Positions 34,401-46,400 of a stretch of DNA of 64,000 nucleotides are shown here, piece after piece. Every line of letters begins with the position of its first letter. Within the stretch, counting starts at the first letter, position 1. Where the stretch lies: assembly GCF_041261445.1 (NCBI RefSeq), contig NZ_JBGCCU010000005.1, positions 248,001-312,000 on the forward strand. Direction: 5' to 3'. The stretch comes from Catenulispora sp. EB89. GTDB taxonomy: Bacteria; Actinomycetota; Actinomycetes; Streptomycetales; Catenulisporaceae. The notes beneath the pieces were generated by a model. That model was not told the DNA's origin. It ran no database searches and saw only the letters and a list, made by a program, of their open reading frames with translations. Both the position numbers and the translations under genes were made by a program.

Positions 34401-37400
34401 TGCCGACCATGTCGCGGCGCAGCGTCAGGCGGAGCATGACGCGGTCGAAGCGCTCGTCGTCGTAGAGCGCGGCGCCCTCGCGGTCGGCGGCGGTGTAGAG
34501 GCCGCGGCCGAGGTGGATCCAGTCGAGCCGGTTCAGGGGCTCGATACGGCCGTTGAGGTGGGCCAGGGCGGTGCGGATGTCGACGAGGCGGTAGACGGTG
34601 GTGCCGGCCGGGACGGTGTGGACGGTGACGGAGTCGTCGCCGGGGCGGATGAAGGGGGCGACGAGGGGGGTGACGGTGGCGTGGGTGGGGTGCGTGGGCG
34701 GAGCAGGCTGATCGTTGCGGACTTCGTGGACGGCGTGCAGGACGTGGTCGCGCGAGAGCAGGCCGGGGACGCGCTCCAGGAGTGCTGCCTCGGGGACGGT
34801 GCCCGGGGACAGGCTGATGCGCATGACGAGGCGGCGGAAGTCCTCGGGCGAGGTATCGCGGGCCAGGCCCTCCAGCTGAGTGAGCTCGTCCGGAGTGAAG
34901 CGGCTGAGCTCGGTGCGCGTCGCGGCATCGATCTGGATCGCGTCGAGAACTGGTTGATCGTGATGTGGCTCGGGCTCGACGTGCGGTTCAGGAATCGGTT
35001 CGTGAGGCACCACCGGCTCGTGAGGCACTACCGGCTCGTGCGGCGCCGTCGGCTCGTGCACCACCGGCTCATGCACCACCACCGGAGCCACCACCGGCTC
35101 CGGCTCCCCCCGCAACTCCCGCAGCTTCGCCGCCGGCACCCCCAGCGCCTCCGCCCCGGCGGCGTCCACGTGCACCAGCACGTCGACCGTCGTGCTGCGG
35201 GGCGCGCCGCCGCGGCCGAAGTCGAGCTTCAGCTCCACCGGCACGTGCACCGCGTACAGTCCGCCGGGCTGCCGGTCCCAGCGCGGCCGGGTCTCCGTGC
35301 TGTGCGTCTCGCTGGTCTTCTCGCGGTGCTCGGTGGCGTGCCCGACGCCGGCGCGGCCGCCGACCGTCACGCCGCTCGGGGTGACGCCGCTGACCGACAG
35401 CTGGCCCCTGGTCTCGTCCTTCGTGCTGTCCGAGTGCTCGACCGTGGTGCTGACGTCGCGGTGGCTGAACGACTCGCGCTCGGCGCCCGCCTTCAGGAAC
35501 GCCACGCTCTTCGGCGCCTTCAGCGTCCCCTCGACCAGCACGCCGCGCTTCATCATCAGCGTGCGACCGCCGAGGTCCACGCCCCGGAACTCCGCGCCGC
35601 CCGGCTTGAGCACGTCGTGCAGCGCGCCGACGAAGCTGCCCTTGCTGAGCACCGCGGCGTCCTGCGGCGCATGCCGTTGCTCCGTCCCGCCGGCCTCGCG
35701 GAACAGGGTGCTGATCTTCTCCTGGCCGTGCCAGTCCAACGTGACCGCGTGGTCCGAAAGCTTCGGCCCCAGCCCGCCTGAAGCGTCAGGGGCGTCGAGC
35801 ACATGCGTCTTCGGCTCGAAGACCCGCACCTCGCTCACGTAGCTGCCCTCGACCGACTTCTGCAGCGCCTCCGGCGGCCGGTCGCCGAAGTGCAGGTTCC
35901 ACAACGGATGCGACAGCCGCGTGATCGTGTACGTGTACTCGACGTCCTGCCGGTACTCGTCCACCGGCTCGCCCGAGAACCGCAGCCCCTCGGACTCCAC
36001 ATCCCGCCGCGCCCGCGTCTGGACGTCGGCGGAGATGCCCGAGTGCGTCTCCGTGCCGGTGGCCGTCACGTGCGGCGTGTCGACCCCGAACGTCGCCGCG
36101 CCGGACGTCGTCTTCGACCCGCCCGAGCGCTCGCTCGACGTCACCGCGTCCGCGTTGTACATCTTCACGCCGCCGGTGGCGTTGGTGTCGTGCAGCACCG
36201 GCCGACCGATCGGGCGGGCCTGGATCCGCAGCTCGTACCGGCCGCCGCTCCCGGTGACGATCGGGTGCGTCAGCCCGCCGTCGCTCAGCTTCCGGATCTG
36301 CGAGGCCAGCGTCGGCGTCTGGAGCAGGTCGCGCACTTGCTCGCTCAGGTCGTGGTCGCCGAACGCCGCGTCGGCCTTGGCCGTCGCCTCCAGCCCCAGG
36401 CCGCCGTCCGGGTGGGCGCCGACCGGACCGAACAGCATGCCGGACTTCAGCGCCGGGGACGGATCGCCCTCGCCCGGCGTCTTGAAGCCCTCGAAGACCT
36501 TCTCCGGCGCGTCGGCCGGGAAGTCGAAGTGCTCCTGCCGGTTGTGCAGCTCGCTGAGCGGCACCATGACCAGCGTCTCGCCGACGGTCTCGATCGGGCG
36601 GCCGTCCACACCGGTGACCCGGTGCCGCACCTGCGTCCGCACCAGGGCCATCTGCACCGTCTTGGCGGTCATCAGACGCGAGGTGTTCTCGCCGCGTCCG
36701 GTGTTCGAGCCCTGAGCCGCGTCGCGCGAGTGGCTGACGGTGACGCCGCCGGTGAGGTCGTCGCCCGCGCCGCCGCCGAACCCGGAGCCGCCCTTGCCCT
36801 GCCGGACCTCCCGGTCGTGGTCCACGGCCGTGCCGGCCTCGCCGTGGCTCTCGACGTACACCGAGAGCGTCTTGAGCACCTGCGGCCGCCCGGTCGGGGT
36901 CACGTCCCAGTGCACGCCCGGCGCGACCCGCACGCCGCCGCCGGAGAGCAGCGGCAGCTCCGCGGCGAACCGGCCGTTCCCGAACTCCGAGGCCAGATCA
37001 GGGTTCTTTTTCGCGATCTCCGCGCGCAGCCTGTCCATCCCGCCGCCGTTGACCGCCATGTGGATCGGCGTCGTGGCCAGCGGCGAGCGCTCGTGCTCGG
37101 CCAGCGGCCGCAGCGGCAGCGGCTTGCCGAGCCCGGAGGTGGCCTTGACCAGGTCCGAGGACACCCACATGTGCAGGCCGCCGTCCACCGAGCCCTCGAT
37201 CGGCTTCTCGGCGTGTTCCAGCTTCCAGCCGAGCCTGCCGCCGACCTCGAACAGCGTGCTGCCGCTGAGGCTGCGCGTGTACTGCCGCACTCCGCCGGAC
37301 ACCGTCGAGCGCGAGGCCTTCGTCTCTCGGCCGCTGATGGTGGCGGTGAACAGGCCGTTGCTCTTGCCGACGCCGAGCGAGGTGGTCAGGGACAGGTCCT

Positions 37401-40400
37401 GCTGCTTCGAGCTGCGGATCCTCGAGGTCTGCGACGCCTGGTGGATCGAGATCGGCATCAGCTTGTCGTCCACGCCGAGCGACGTCGCCTCCGTGGGCTT
37501 CAGGCCGTTCAGCGACAGCCGCAGCGGCACGTCCTTGCCGTCGATCCGCAGCTTGACCGTCACGCCCTCGCCGGCCAGCGCGTCGGCGCGCTGCGCCAGG
37601 CCGGGGCCGGAGACCGCGGTGACGATACGGCGCCAGTTCTGGTGCTTGCCGTCGGTGCCGTGTAGGAAGGAGCCGCTGGGATCGTCCTCGAACAGCTTGG
37701 CCAGGTCCTCGGTGGCGCCGTCCGGCAGGTGGTCGGACAGCTTCGTGACGAGGTCCCGGTACAGCCCGTCCAGGTTCGAGAGCTTCTTGACCTGGCCGAG
37801 CGGCAGGTCGTGCGAGGTCATCAGGTGCGGGTCGAGGCGGTCCGCGCCCTCGGCGGCCGCCTTGCGCTCCGGGGTCCCGTCCGCGCTGATCAGCCGGGCG
37901 TGGTCGGCGGTGCGCAGCCGGACCCAGGCGGTGGCGTCCGGCACCGTGAGGCGCTCGGTCTGGTCGCCGATGCCGATGTGCAGTTCGAGTTTCGATTCCA
38001 GCTGGTAGGAAGCGTTCTCGTCCTCGGCGCGGGTCGTGCGGGTGACGGTGAACGCCGATTCCAGGCTCGCGGCCTCGGTGCGCGTGCTGTTGCCGCTGCC
38101 GGTGATGCCGACGCTGGCCGAGCCCTCGGGGGATTTCGCAGTGCCGACCAGGCTGGACGGCAGGCCGCCGCCGCGACCGGTGGTGACGCCCTGCTTCACG
38201 GTGTGGCGCGCGACGGTGTCCATCTTCAGGCCGGCGCGGGAAGTGCTCGCCTGGGTCAGGGTCTTGGCTTCGGCGTGGGCGCCGAGGGTCAGGGTGACCG
38301 TGGCGCCGTCGTGGTCCTTGGCGGTGATCGACATGCTGAGCCCGGCTCGCCGCAGCGGGTCGGAGCTGTGCAGGGCCGCCACGTTGTGCGGCGAGGACAG
38401 CTCGCTGAAGTAGGCGTCCACCTCACCGCGGGCCTTCTCGTCGAGCGTCAGGCCCTTGTCATGCAGGCCGGTGAGGAATCCGTGCTTCAGCTCGTCGCCG
38501 TACCCGGTCCGCTCGCCGAGCAGGTGGTCGACGGAGGGGTCGTCCAGCGGCTTGGTGACGGCGTGCGGGGTCGCGTCGAAGCCCTCGGTGGCGGTCAGGT
38601 GGTCCTGGATCCGCAGCTCGACGGTGTGGGAGGGGCCGTCGGCGGCGGGCACGTCCTGGACCCAGTGGCCGGTCGCGGAGTCCGTGACCTCTATGTGCAC
38701 GTGGGTCTCGACGGTGTGCCGCCGGGTGCCGTCGGAGGGGTCGAGGTAGATGTCGCCGCCGAACGCCTCCGAGGAGGTCAGCTCCCGGCTGCGGATGCGG
38801 GACGTGCCGGTGTTCGCGCCGATGCTCAACGGGCCGAAGCCGGCCTTGACGCCGCCGTCGACGGTCAGCGTGCGGCTGGTGCTGTGGCTGCCGCCGCCGT
38901 CGTCGCCGGTGCGGAACATCCGGCTCTCGTTCTTGGCGGTGGCCGCCGAGTCCTCGACCGGCTCCGGCGCGGACTTGAGCAGGGCTTTGAGACGCACGTC
39001 GTAGGCGTGGCCGTCGCGGGTCACGCGCAGCGTCAGGCCGCCGTCGGTCATCGCGCCGAAGCCCTCGCGCAGCTCGGTCGGCAGGCCGACCTCGAAGTGC
39101 AGCGGGCCGCGGCCGGGGATCAGGGCCCGAAGCCGGGTCTCGATCTGCTCGTGGCCGCCGAAGTCGGTCGGGGTGAACAGACCGGGGAGCTTCTTCGCGA
39201 GCGTGCGCGAGGTCGCGATGTGCTCGGCCGGGAGGTCGTGGCCGAGGGGCGGGCGCGGGGTGTCGACGCCGTGCAGCCGGCCGTGCATCGGCCCGGCGAG
39301 GAAGTCCGGGTTCTGATACCTGCCGTCGCCGTTGCCGGCCGCGGACAGGAGCCGCTTGAAGGAGTCGGCGGGAGCGCCGACGTCATTCCCGAGCGGACGC
39401 AGGCGATCGCCGAGCTGCTTGTAGAACGCCTCGGGGTCGGCCTGGCCGCGCCGGTCATAGGAGGAGTGCGCGAGCTTGGCGACCTGCATGGCGCGGCGCA
39501 TGTTCCGGGTGGTGCGGGCGTCCGGGTTCACCGGCGCGTGCTCGCCGAAGGCGTGGTAGTAGAGCAGGGCGGCGTCGCGCTCGATGGCGTGCCGGTCGGA
39601 CCACGGGACGTACGCCTCGTAGCGGACCCGCGACCAGGGTGCGCGGACGAAGTCGCCGTCGTCGTGGACCAGTGCGCCGTCCAGCGCGCTCAGGCTGCCG
39701 GTCTTGCGGGCCCGGGTTGCCGCCGCCGCGAGGGTCGCCACGCCGGTCTGGACGTCGTGCTCGGGGCCGAGGAGCTGGTGCACGATGTCGGTGAAGTTAG
39801 AGAGCTGAGGTTCGCGGCGCGGATCGGTGAAGTCCGGGAACTTCTTGAGATTGACCGCGGCGAGCTTCTTCAGGCCCTCGGGCGGAACGTAGCCGCCGAG
39901 GCTGTCGGACAGGGCCTTGGCCTGGTCGTCGGTGAGCTCGGTGCGGGGCGGCAGCGGGGTGGTGCGCGCGGGACGCGGCGCCGATGTGGTGGCTGTGGTG
40001 GCGGCGTCGCGGGACTCGAGGTGGCGTGTCATGGCGGACGCGGACAGCTGCTCGTGCGGGTGCGCCGCCTGGAAAGATCCGAGGTCGGTGCTGAGGCGCT
40101 GGACGAATTCGAGCTGGGACTCGTCGCCCGCGCGGTGCAGGCCGAGCTGGCGGCCGAGGTCTTCCAGGTCGGAGTAGCGGATCGGGCGCTCCAGCGCGGC
40201 AGCGTGCGCGGGGAGCACTTGGCGGTGGGTCTCGACCGCCTTCCACAGGGCGCTGAGTTCGGTGAGGTGCGTGCCTGGCGAGGCGAAATCGGGGTGGAGG
40301 CCGATCTCGTCGGCGACGGCGAGGACATTGGTCCAGGTGTCCGCCTCGCGCTCGGTCGGCGTGCGGTCCGCGATGAACGAGTGCGGGGCCGGCGTGACCG

Positions 40401-43400
40401 TGGTGGCTTCCCGGTCGATGCGCGACGGCTGTACGACCTCGTGCGTCTGGTGGGCCGAGGCGGACGCGCTGTCGGAGTAGGCCGAGTCGTCCGAGCGGCT
40501 GCGCGGATACGCGATCCCCGGCGGCTGCTGGTCCCGTCCGCCGTGCTGCGAGCGCAGCCGCGAACCGGACAGCACATGAAGAGCCTGATTCACCTCGGTG
40601 CCGGCCGGGGCGTGCTGGAACATCCACTGGACGGTGTCCGGGGTGAGCACCTTGTCGAGCGCCTCGCGGGCCGTCTCCGACACCTCGAACGCCTTCTCGC
40701 TGTCCCCGCCGGTCTGGCCCATCAGGTGGCGCCAGTCGTTCACGATCTTGCGGGTGGCTGGGTCCGAGCTGGCCAGGGTGTCGCCGAAGGGGCCGGCGAG
40801 GGCACGGCTCAGGACGGTCAGCGCGGGCTTGCGGCCGAGGTAGTCGTAGCCGGCGTCGTCGAGGCGGATCGGCGTGCTGTGGACGCTGCCGTCGGGGTTC
40901 AGGCGGTTCGGCGTGAACACCCGGTACGCGCCGTCGGCCTCCTTGACCGGCCGGTAGGTGCCGTCCGGGCGGCGGACCAGGGTGCTGGCATAGGGCTTGC
41001 CGTGGCCGACGCCCCACACCACCGTGTTCGGCGCCTTCACCTCGACCCCGAGCAGGTCGGCGAGCTGCTGCGCGAAGCCGTGGTCGTGCTCGCCGGTGTT
41101 GCAGGCGATCAGCCGGATCGGGCGCGGGTTGTTCTGCCACTCCGGGGTGTGCCGAAGCAGGTTGGCCATGTCGCGCGCGGACAGAGTCGCCTTGCCGACG
41201 TGGACCTGCTGCGGCGAGCCGTGCAGGATCACCGAGAAGTGGCCGGGGTCGGCCAGCATCGTCGTGGACGTGTGGTGGGTCTGCATGTCGTGCTGGGACT
41301 GCGGGTCGCGGATCCAGATGCCGCTGCCGTCGGGGCGCGTTTCGACGTACTCGGCGCGGAAGCGGTCGGCCTCGGCGGGGTGCTGGAAGGCGGCCAGGTC
41401 GCGCTTGTCGACCTCGGGGTCCGGGCCGTACTTGCGCAGCTCGTCGGACAGGCGGCGGTGGAAGCGGGACCCCTGGACCGACGTGCGCAGGTCCTCGGGT
41501 TGCAGGTGCGCGATGTTGATGTGCAGCTGACGCAGGATGCTGTGACGCTGGGGGTGCTCGGTCGCGTTGCCGCTGTGGGTGATCAGGTCGCGGAAGTCGG
41601 CCGGCGTCAGGTGCGAGACCAGCGGGCCGAGTTCGTCGAACTCGCGCAGGGTCTCGGCGGCGTCGTCGTGGAACCACTTCAGGGTTTCCGGCGGCTCCGG
41701 GTAGGGCCGCGAGTACTGCGCCTCGGCCGGGTGCTGCCGGGTGTTCTGGGCCAGGTCGTCGATGGTGAGCTTGCCGGACTCCGGACTCAGCCGGTAGGCC
41801 CGGTCGGCCATGCCGAGCGTCCAGGCCCTCGGGTCTGTGACGGTCCCGAGCTCAGGGTGCTGGGAAGCGAGCTCGTCGCGGAACCCGGCCAGGTCGTGCA
41901 GCGTCAGCGGCCGGTCGGACATCCCGTGCCCGGGCGTCCTGCGGTAGAGGCCGACGAGTTTCCACAGGCCGCGTTCCTGCTGGTCGGACAGGCCTCCGAG
42001 CTCCTTGCCGAGCGCCATCACGTCCACCGCGCGGTCCCAGCGCTCGTCGTGCTGCGCCGCGGAGAGCTTGAACAGCTTGCGGGACGGCGGACGCGGGCTC
42101 ATCCGGCCGGCGAACTTCTCAGGGTCCTGACCTTCAGGGATGGCCTTCAGGTAGTCGAGGCGGCGCTTGTAGCCGTCCGGCGTCAGCTGGCCGCGGCGCG
42201 TCAGAGCGGTGTGGTCGGCGAGCAGGCCCTCCAGGTGTGAGGCGTCGTAGTTGCCCTCATGGCCGTTGCGGTACTCGGTGAGGTCGCGCAGCGCCTTGGG
42301 CGCCCACAACGGGTCGGTGCGGCTGTCGCCGGGCGAGGTGAAGTGCAGCAGGTCGAGGACCTTGTCGGCCTGGTGGATCTGGTCCGCCGACGCCAGCCGG
42401 GCCTGGCCGAACAGCATCTTGTGGACGCGGGAGATGTCGCGGGCGTCCTCGGGGGAGACGTCCCGGAGGCCGGCGCCGGTCAGGTCCCGGTGCAGCTCGG
42501 CGTCGGGCGGGAGCCGGAAGTCGTGGCCGACCGCGGTGTGGACGGTGCCGTTCGGGAACAGGCCGCTCTCGTGCAGATAGGCCTTGACCGAGCGCGGGAC
42601 CGACTGGTTCCGGCCGATCGGGTCGCCCTTCTTCGACGGCGTCTGGAAGTGGCCCGAGACGACGATGTGAGGCGGCTCTTCGGTCGGCCAGGTCTCGTGC
42701 ATGGTGTGCAGGACCGCGTGCCAGACCTGTTCCCGGTGCTCGGGCGCGGCCTTGTCGATGACGTCCATGACCGACGGCAGATGGAGAACGCCGTTGCGGT
42801 TGACCGCCTCGCGGTGCAGGATCGCGACCGCGGCCTTGACGGTCTGCTCCGGCTCGAGATGGACGGGCGCGCGCTCGGGCGCGTGCCCGGTCGCGGGCTT
42901 CGGCGCGGTGTCGCTGAGCCAGCTCGATTCCGAGCCGGCTTCCAGGTGCTCCTTGGTGATGGTCCGGAACCACTGGCGCGCGCCCATCCAGTCCTCGGGC
43001 GCCCCGGCTTTGCGGGCCAACGCGTCGAAGTGCCAGAAGGTCGGGCCGGTGCGCGCGATGACCTCGGTGCGGACGTCGCGGCTGGTGAACCGGGACGCCT
43101 CCTGGTCGGGCCGGGCGATCGCGAAGTGCTCGGGCTTGCCCTTGGCGGCGTTCTCGGTGAGCGTGTCGACCAGCGACTTGGCGTAGCGCTCCTTCAGGCT
43201 GGCGCGGTAGTCGCGCACGATCCGGTTGCCCGGCGGCGCGACGAACGCCGAGTTGTTGACGCTGGCGCCCAGCTTGGAGATACCGAACTGCTGGTGCTCG
43301 GTGTCGGCCTCGATCTCCTCGACGCGTTCGCCGAGCTTCTCGGTGGCCCGGTTGTCGCCGTCGGTGTAGACGCCGCCGAAGCGGTGCAGGATGTCCAGGC

Positions 43401-46400
43401 GGAGCAGGTCGCTGGCGCCGGCGTAGCCGGATCCGGTGGTGCGGGCGCGTTCGGTGGCGATCTCGGTGTGCAGCTCGGCCCGGTCCTCGCCGGCGAAGAC
43501 CTCGTCGACGCTGGCGAGCTTGACGTGGTGGGTGCCGGCCCAGTCCAGCATCTGTTGGATCTGTTCCTGGCGTGGCGTGCGCGGGGCGTTCTCGTCCAGC
43601 GCGCGGAGCTCGTTGATCTCGCCGCGCGGGACGTCGGTCCACAGCACGGCGGTGAAGCCGCTCTTGTCGGCGTTGGACCCCATGGTCTTCATGAAGTTCG
43701 CGCGGTCGCCGCCGTCGGCGTGCAGCGGGCCGCCGAGCCAGATGCTGTGCAGGACCTTGGGGATCCGGGGCGGATCGTGGGGGGTGCCGGGGCCGCTGAA
43801 CAGGGTGTCGAGGCCGTGCGGCGGGCCGTCCGGGCGGGCCAGGTCGACGGCGTCGAAGAACCTCGGCTGGTTCTCCGTCGGCAGGTCGTCGAGGTGCAGC
43901 CCGGCGAGGAAGGCGGGCTTGTCCGGGACGGTGCGGATGCCCAGGACGTCCGGGCCGGCGGTGTGCTCGAAGCCGTCGGGGGGCGGGAGCGCGGTGCCGT
44001 GCGGACGGCCGGCGCGCTGCATCAGGTTCGCGGTGTCCGGGGACGGGTTGCGCGGGGTGGCCGGGCGCGGTGTGCCGGTGTGGGCGTCGACGCCGAGGCC
44101 GGTGTCTGTGTGTTCGTGCCCCGCGCCGCCGGCCAGGCGGTGCAGGGCGTTGCTGACGGAGCCGGTGGGGCGTCGGGCGACGGCGCCGTGGCCGCCGCGC
44201 GAGGAGACCGGGACGCGGGAGCGCCGGGTGCCGCCGGAGCCGGTGGTGGTGTGCGGCTTCTCGGTGGCGTCCGAGGGGGTGCTGTGGCGCGGCTTGCCGG
44301 ACGGTTTCGACTCCGGGCGCAGGGCTCGGTAGTGGTTGCGGCCGTCCTCGGTGGTGACGCGGTGGATGTAGACCCGCTTGGAGCTGTCGCCGTTGAGGTG
44401 GAAGGCCGGCTTGTCGTCGCTGACCACGACGACGTCCAGGCCGAGAGTGTGGGCGACGGCTTGGAGCATTTCGCCGCCGAGGGGGGTCTCGGCCAGGGTC
44501 CGCTCGCGGATCGCGTAGTCGAGGAGGTCGCGGTGCTGGGGGACGTCGCCGCCGGTTTCGACCTTCGCCTTGGCGTAGGCGGCGAGTTGGGCCATGCCTT
44601 TGTCGCCGTCGGCGGAGTAGTGGTTTTCGAGGGCGGACAGGACGGTCGCAGGGTCCTGTCGGAGGCGGTTGTTGAGTTCCTGGACGGGGTCGGTGACGCG
44701 GCGTTCCGGGAAGCCTGTGAGGTTGCGGTCGGCGGTGCGTGGCGGCGTCGGGCCGGCCAGGTCGAGGGCGTCTATATGGGAGCTCGACGAGGCCTTCGGC
44801 GGGCCGATGCGGTCCAGGACGGTGCGGGCGCCTTCGGGGGAGAGCTCGCCGAGCAGGACGTCGGAGCCGGGGCGGGTGTCAGTGCTCTTCGACGCGACCT
44901 GGTCGGCGATGCGGTTGCGGAACTCGCGCATGTCGCCGGGGTCGTTCAGGTTCAGGCCCTCGGCGTGGATGCTCTTCTTGGCCACGCCCTGGCTGAGCGC
45001 CGAGTCGGCGAGGGAGGCGACGGTGCAGTCGCCCTCGCCGGCGACCTCCTTGGAGACGAACTTCTCGCCGCCGCTGCCGAGCGCCACGCGGACTTCCGGG
45101 GGCTCGCCGCCGACGATCGGCTCGCCGGTGGTCTGGCGCGGGTCGTAGACGCCGCCGAGGTGTTCGACGGTGCCGTCCGGGTGGACCATGCGGAAGCCGC
45201 TGCCGCCGTCGGTGCCGGGGACGCGGATCGAGCCGTAGGGGCCGGTCTCGACGGCGCCGTGCGGGACGACGATGTCCACGCCCTTTGCGGCGGCGAGGTT
45301 GCGGATGCCGTCCAGCTGGGCCGGGGGGACGTCTTCGAGCACTGCGATGCGCGGCTTCGGGGCGCCTTCGGGCTGGTTCTCCAGGGCCTTGTCGATGACC
45401 GGGGCGAGGCGTTCGTGGATCGGCGGGGTGTTCTCGGGGTGGGTGACGTTGGGGTCGCCGTACCAGACGGTCTTGCTGCCGTCGGACGCAGCGGGCTGGC
45501 GGCGGATGGTGAAGGAGAAGTCGTTGGTGCCGGTCTTGTCGTCGGCGTAGGCGGTTTTGGGGCGGACCCAGCTGTCCCCGTTGAGGAAGTCCTCGTTCAT
45601 GTGGAAGTCGTCGAACGGCTTGACCTTGACGCCGGGGGCGTGGTGCAGGCCGCCCATCGCCGCGCCGAGCGCCGCGCCCTGGAGCAGGCTCAGGCCGTCG
45701 ATCGGCTGGCCGTTGATGCCGTCCATGATCAGCGAGGTCACGGTGTTGTTGGCGACCTGGGTGGCCATGTTGGCCCACTTCGGCGGGGCCCAGACGAGCT
45801 TGGAGGCGTCGGTCACGCCGGCCTCGGCGCTCTTGAAGAACTTGGGGGCGCCCTTCATCAGGGCGCCGGTGAGCGCGCCGTCGACGGCGCCGCCGATGGC
45901 GCCCATCTCGATGGTGTTCAGCGACAGGTTGCTGTCGAAGCCGGCGCGGTCGCGCTTGATGAGGACCTGGTAGCCCTGGACCGCGAGGTCGCCGGCCTCC
46001 ATCATCGCGGTGTTGGTGACGACCTTCTCGACCATCTGCGTGAGCAGCTTGGGCACGGTGGTGCGGATCGCGGCGATGCCGGCCTCGGCGATGGCCATGG
46101 TGGCGCCGAAGGTCTCCGGGGCGTTGGCGATGGCCTCGGCGATCATCGGGGCCATGATCGCCATGTTGATGACGGCGGTGCCCTTGCTGTACTCGCACTG
46201 CAGGGCGGCGTCGTGGATCTGCACGGCCATCGCGCGGGCGCCGGTGGACATCCCGGGCATGCCGTTGTTGACGACGTCGCGGAGGTTGTCGGTGTACTGC
46301 GTCATCGCCGGGCCGGAGTTGGAGACGTTGGCCCGGCGGACGGTGTCGACCATGTTGGAGTTGACGTCGTCGATGCGGTTGCTGAAGTTGCCGACCTGCT

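Noticed and set aside
37729-42240. A plus-strand open frame of about 1500 codons opposite the giant effector gene
   Set aside because: It is antisense to a frame with recognisable domains; in DNA this GC-rich, the complementary frame stays open by codon bias. The product is Arg/Gly/Val-rich without any domain.
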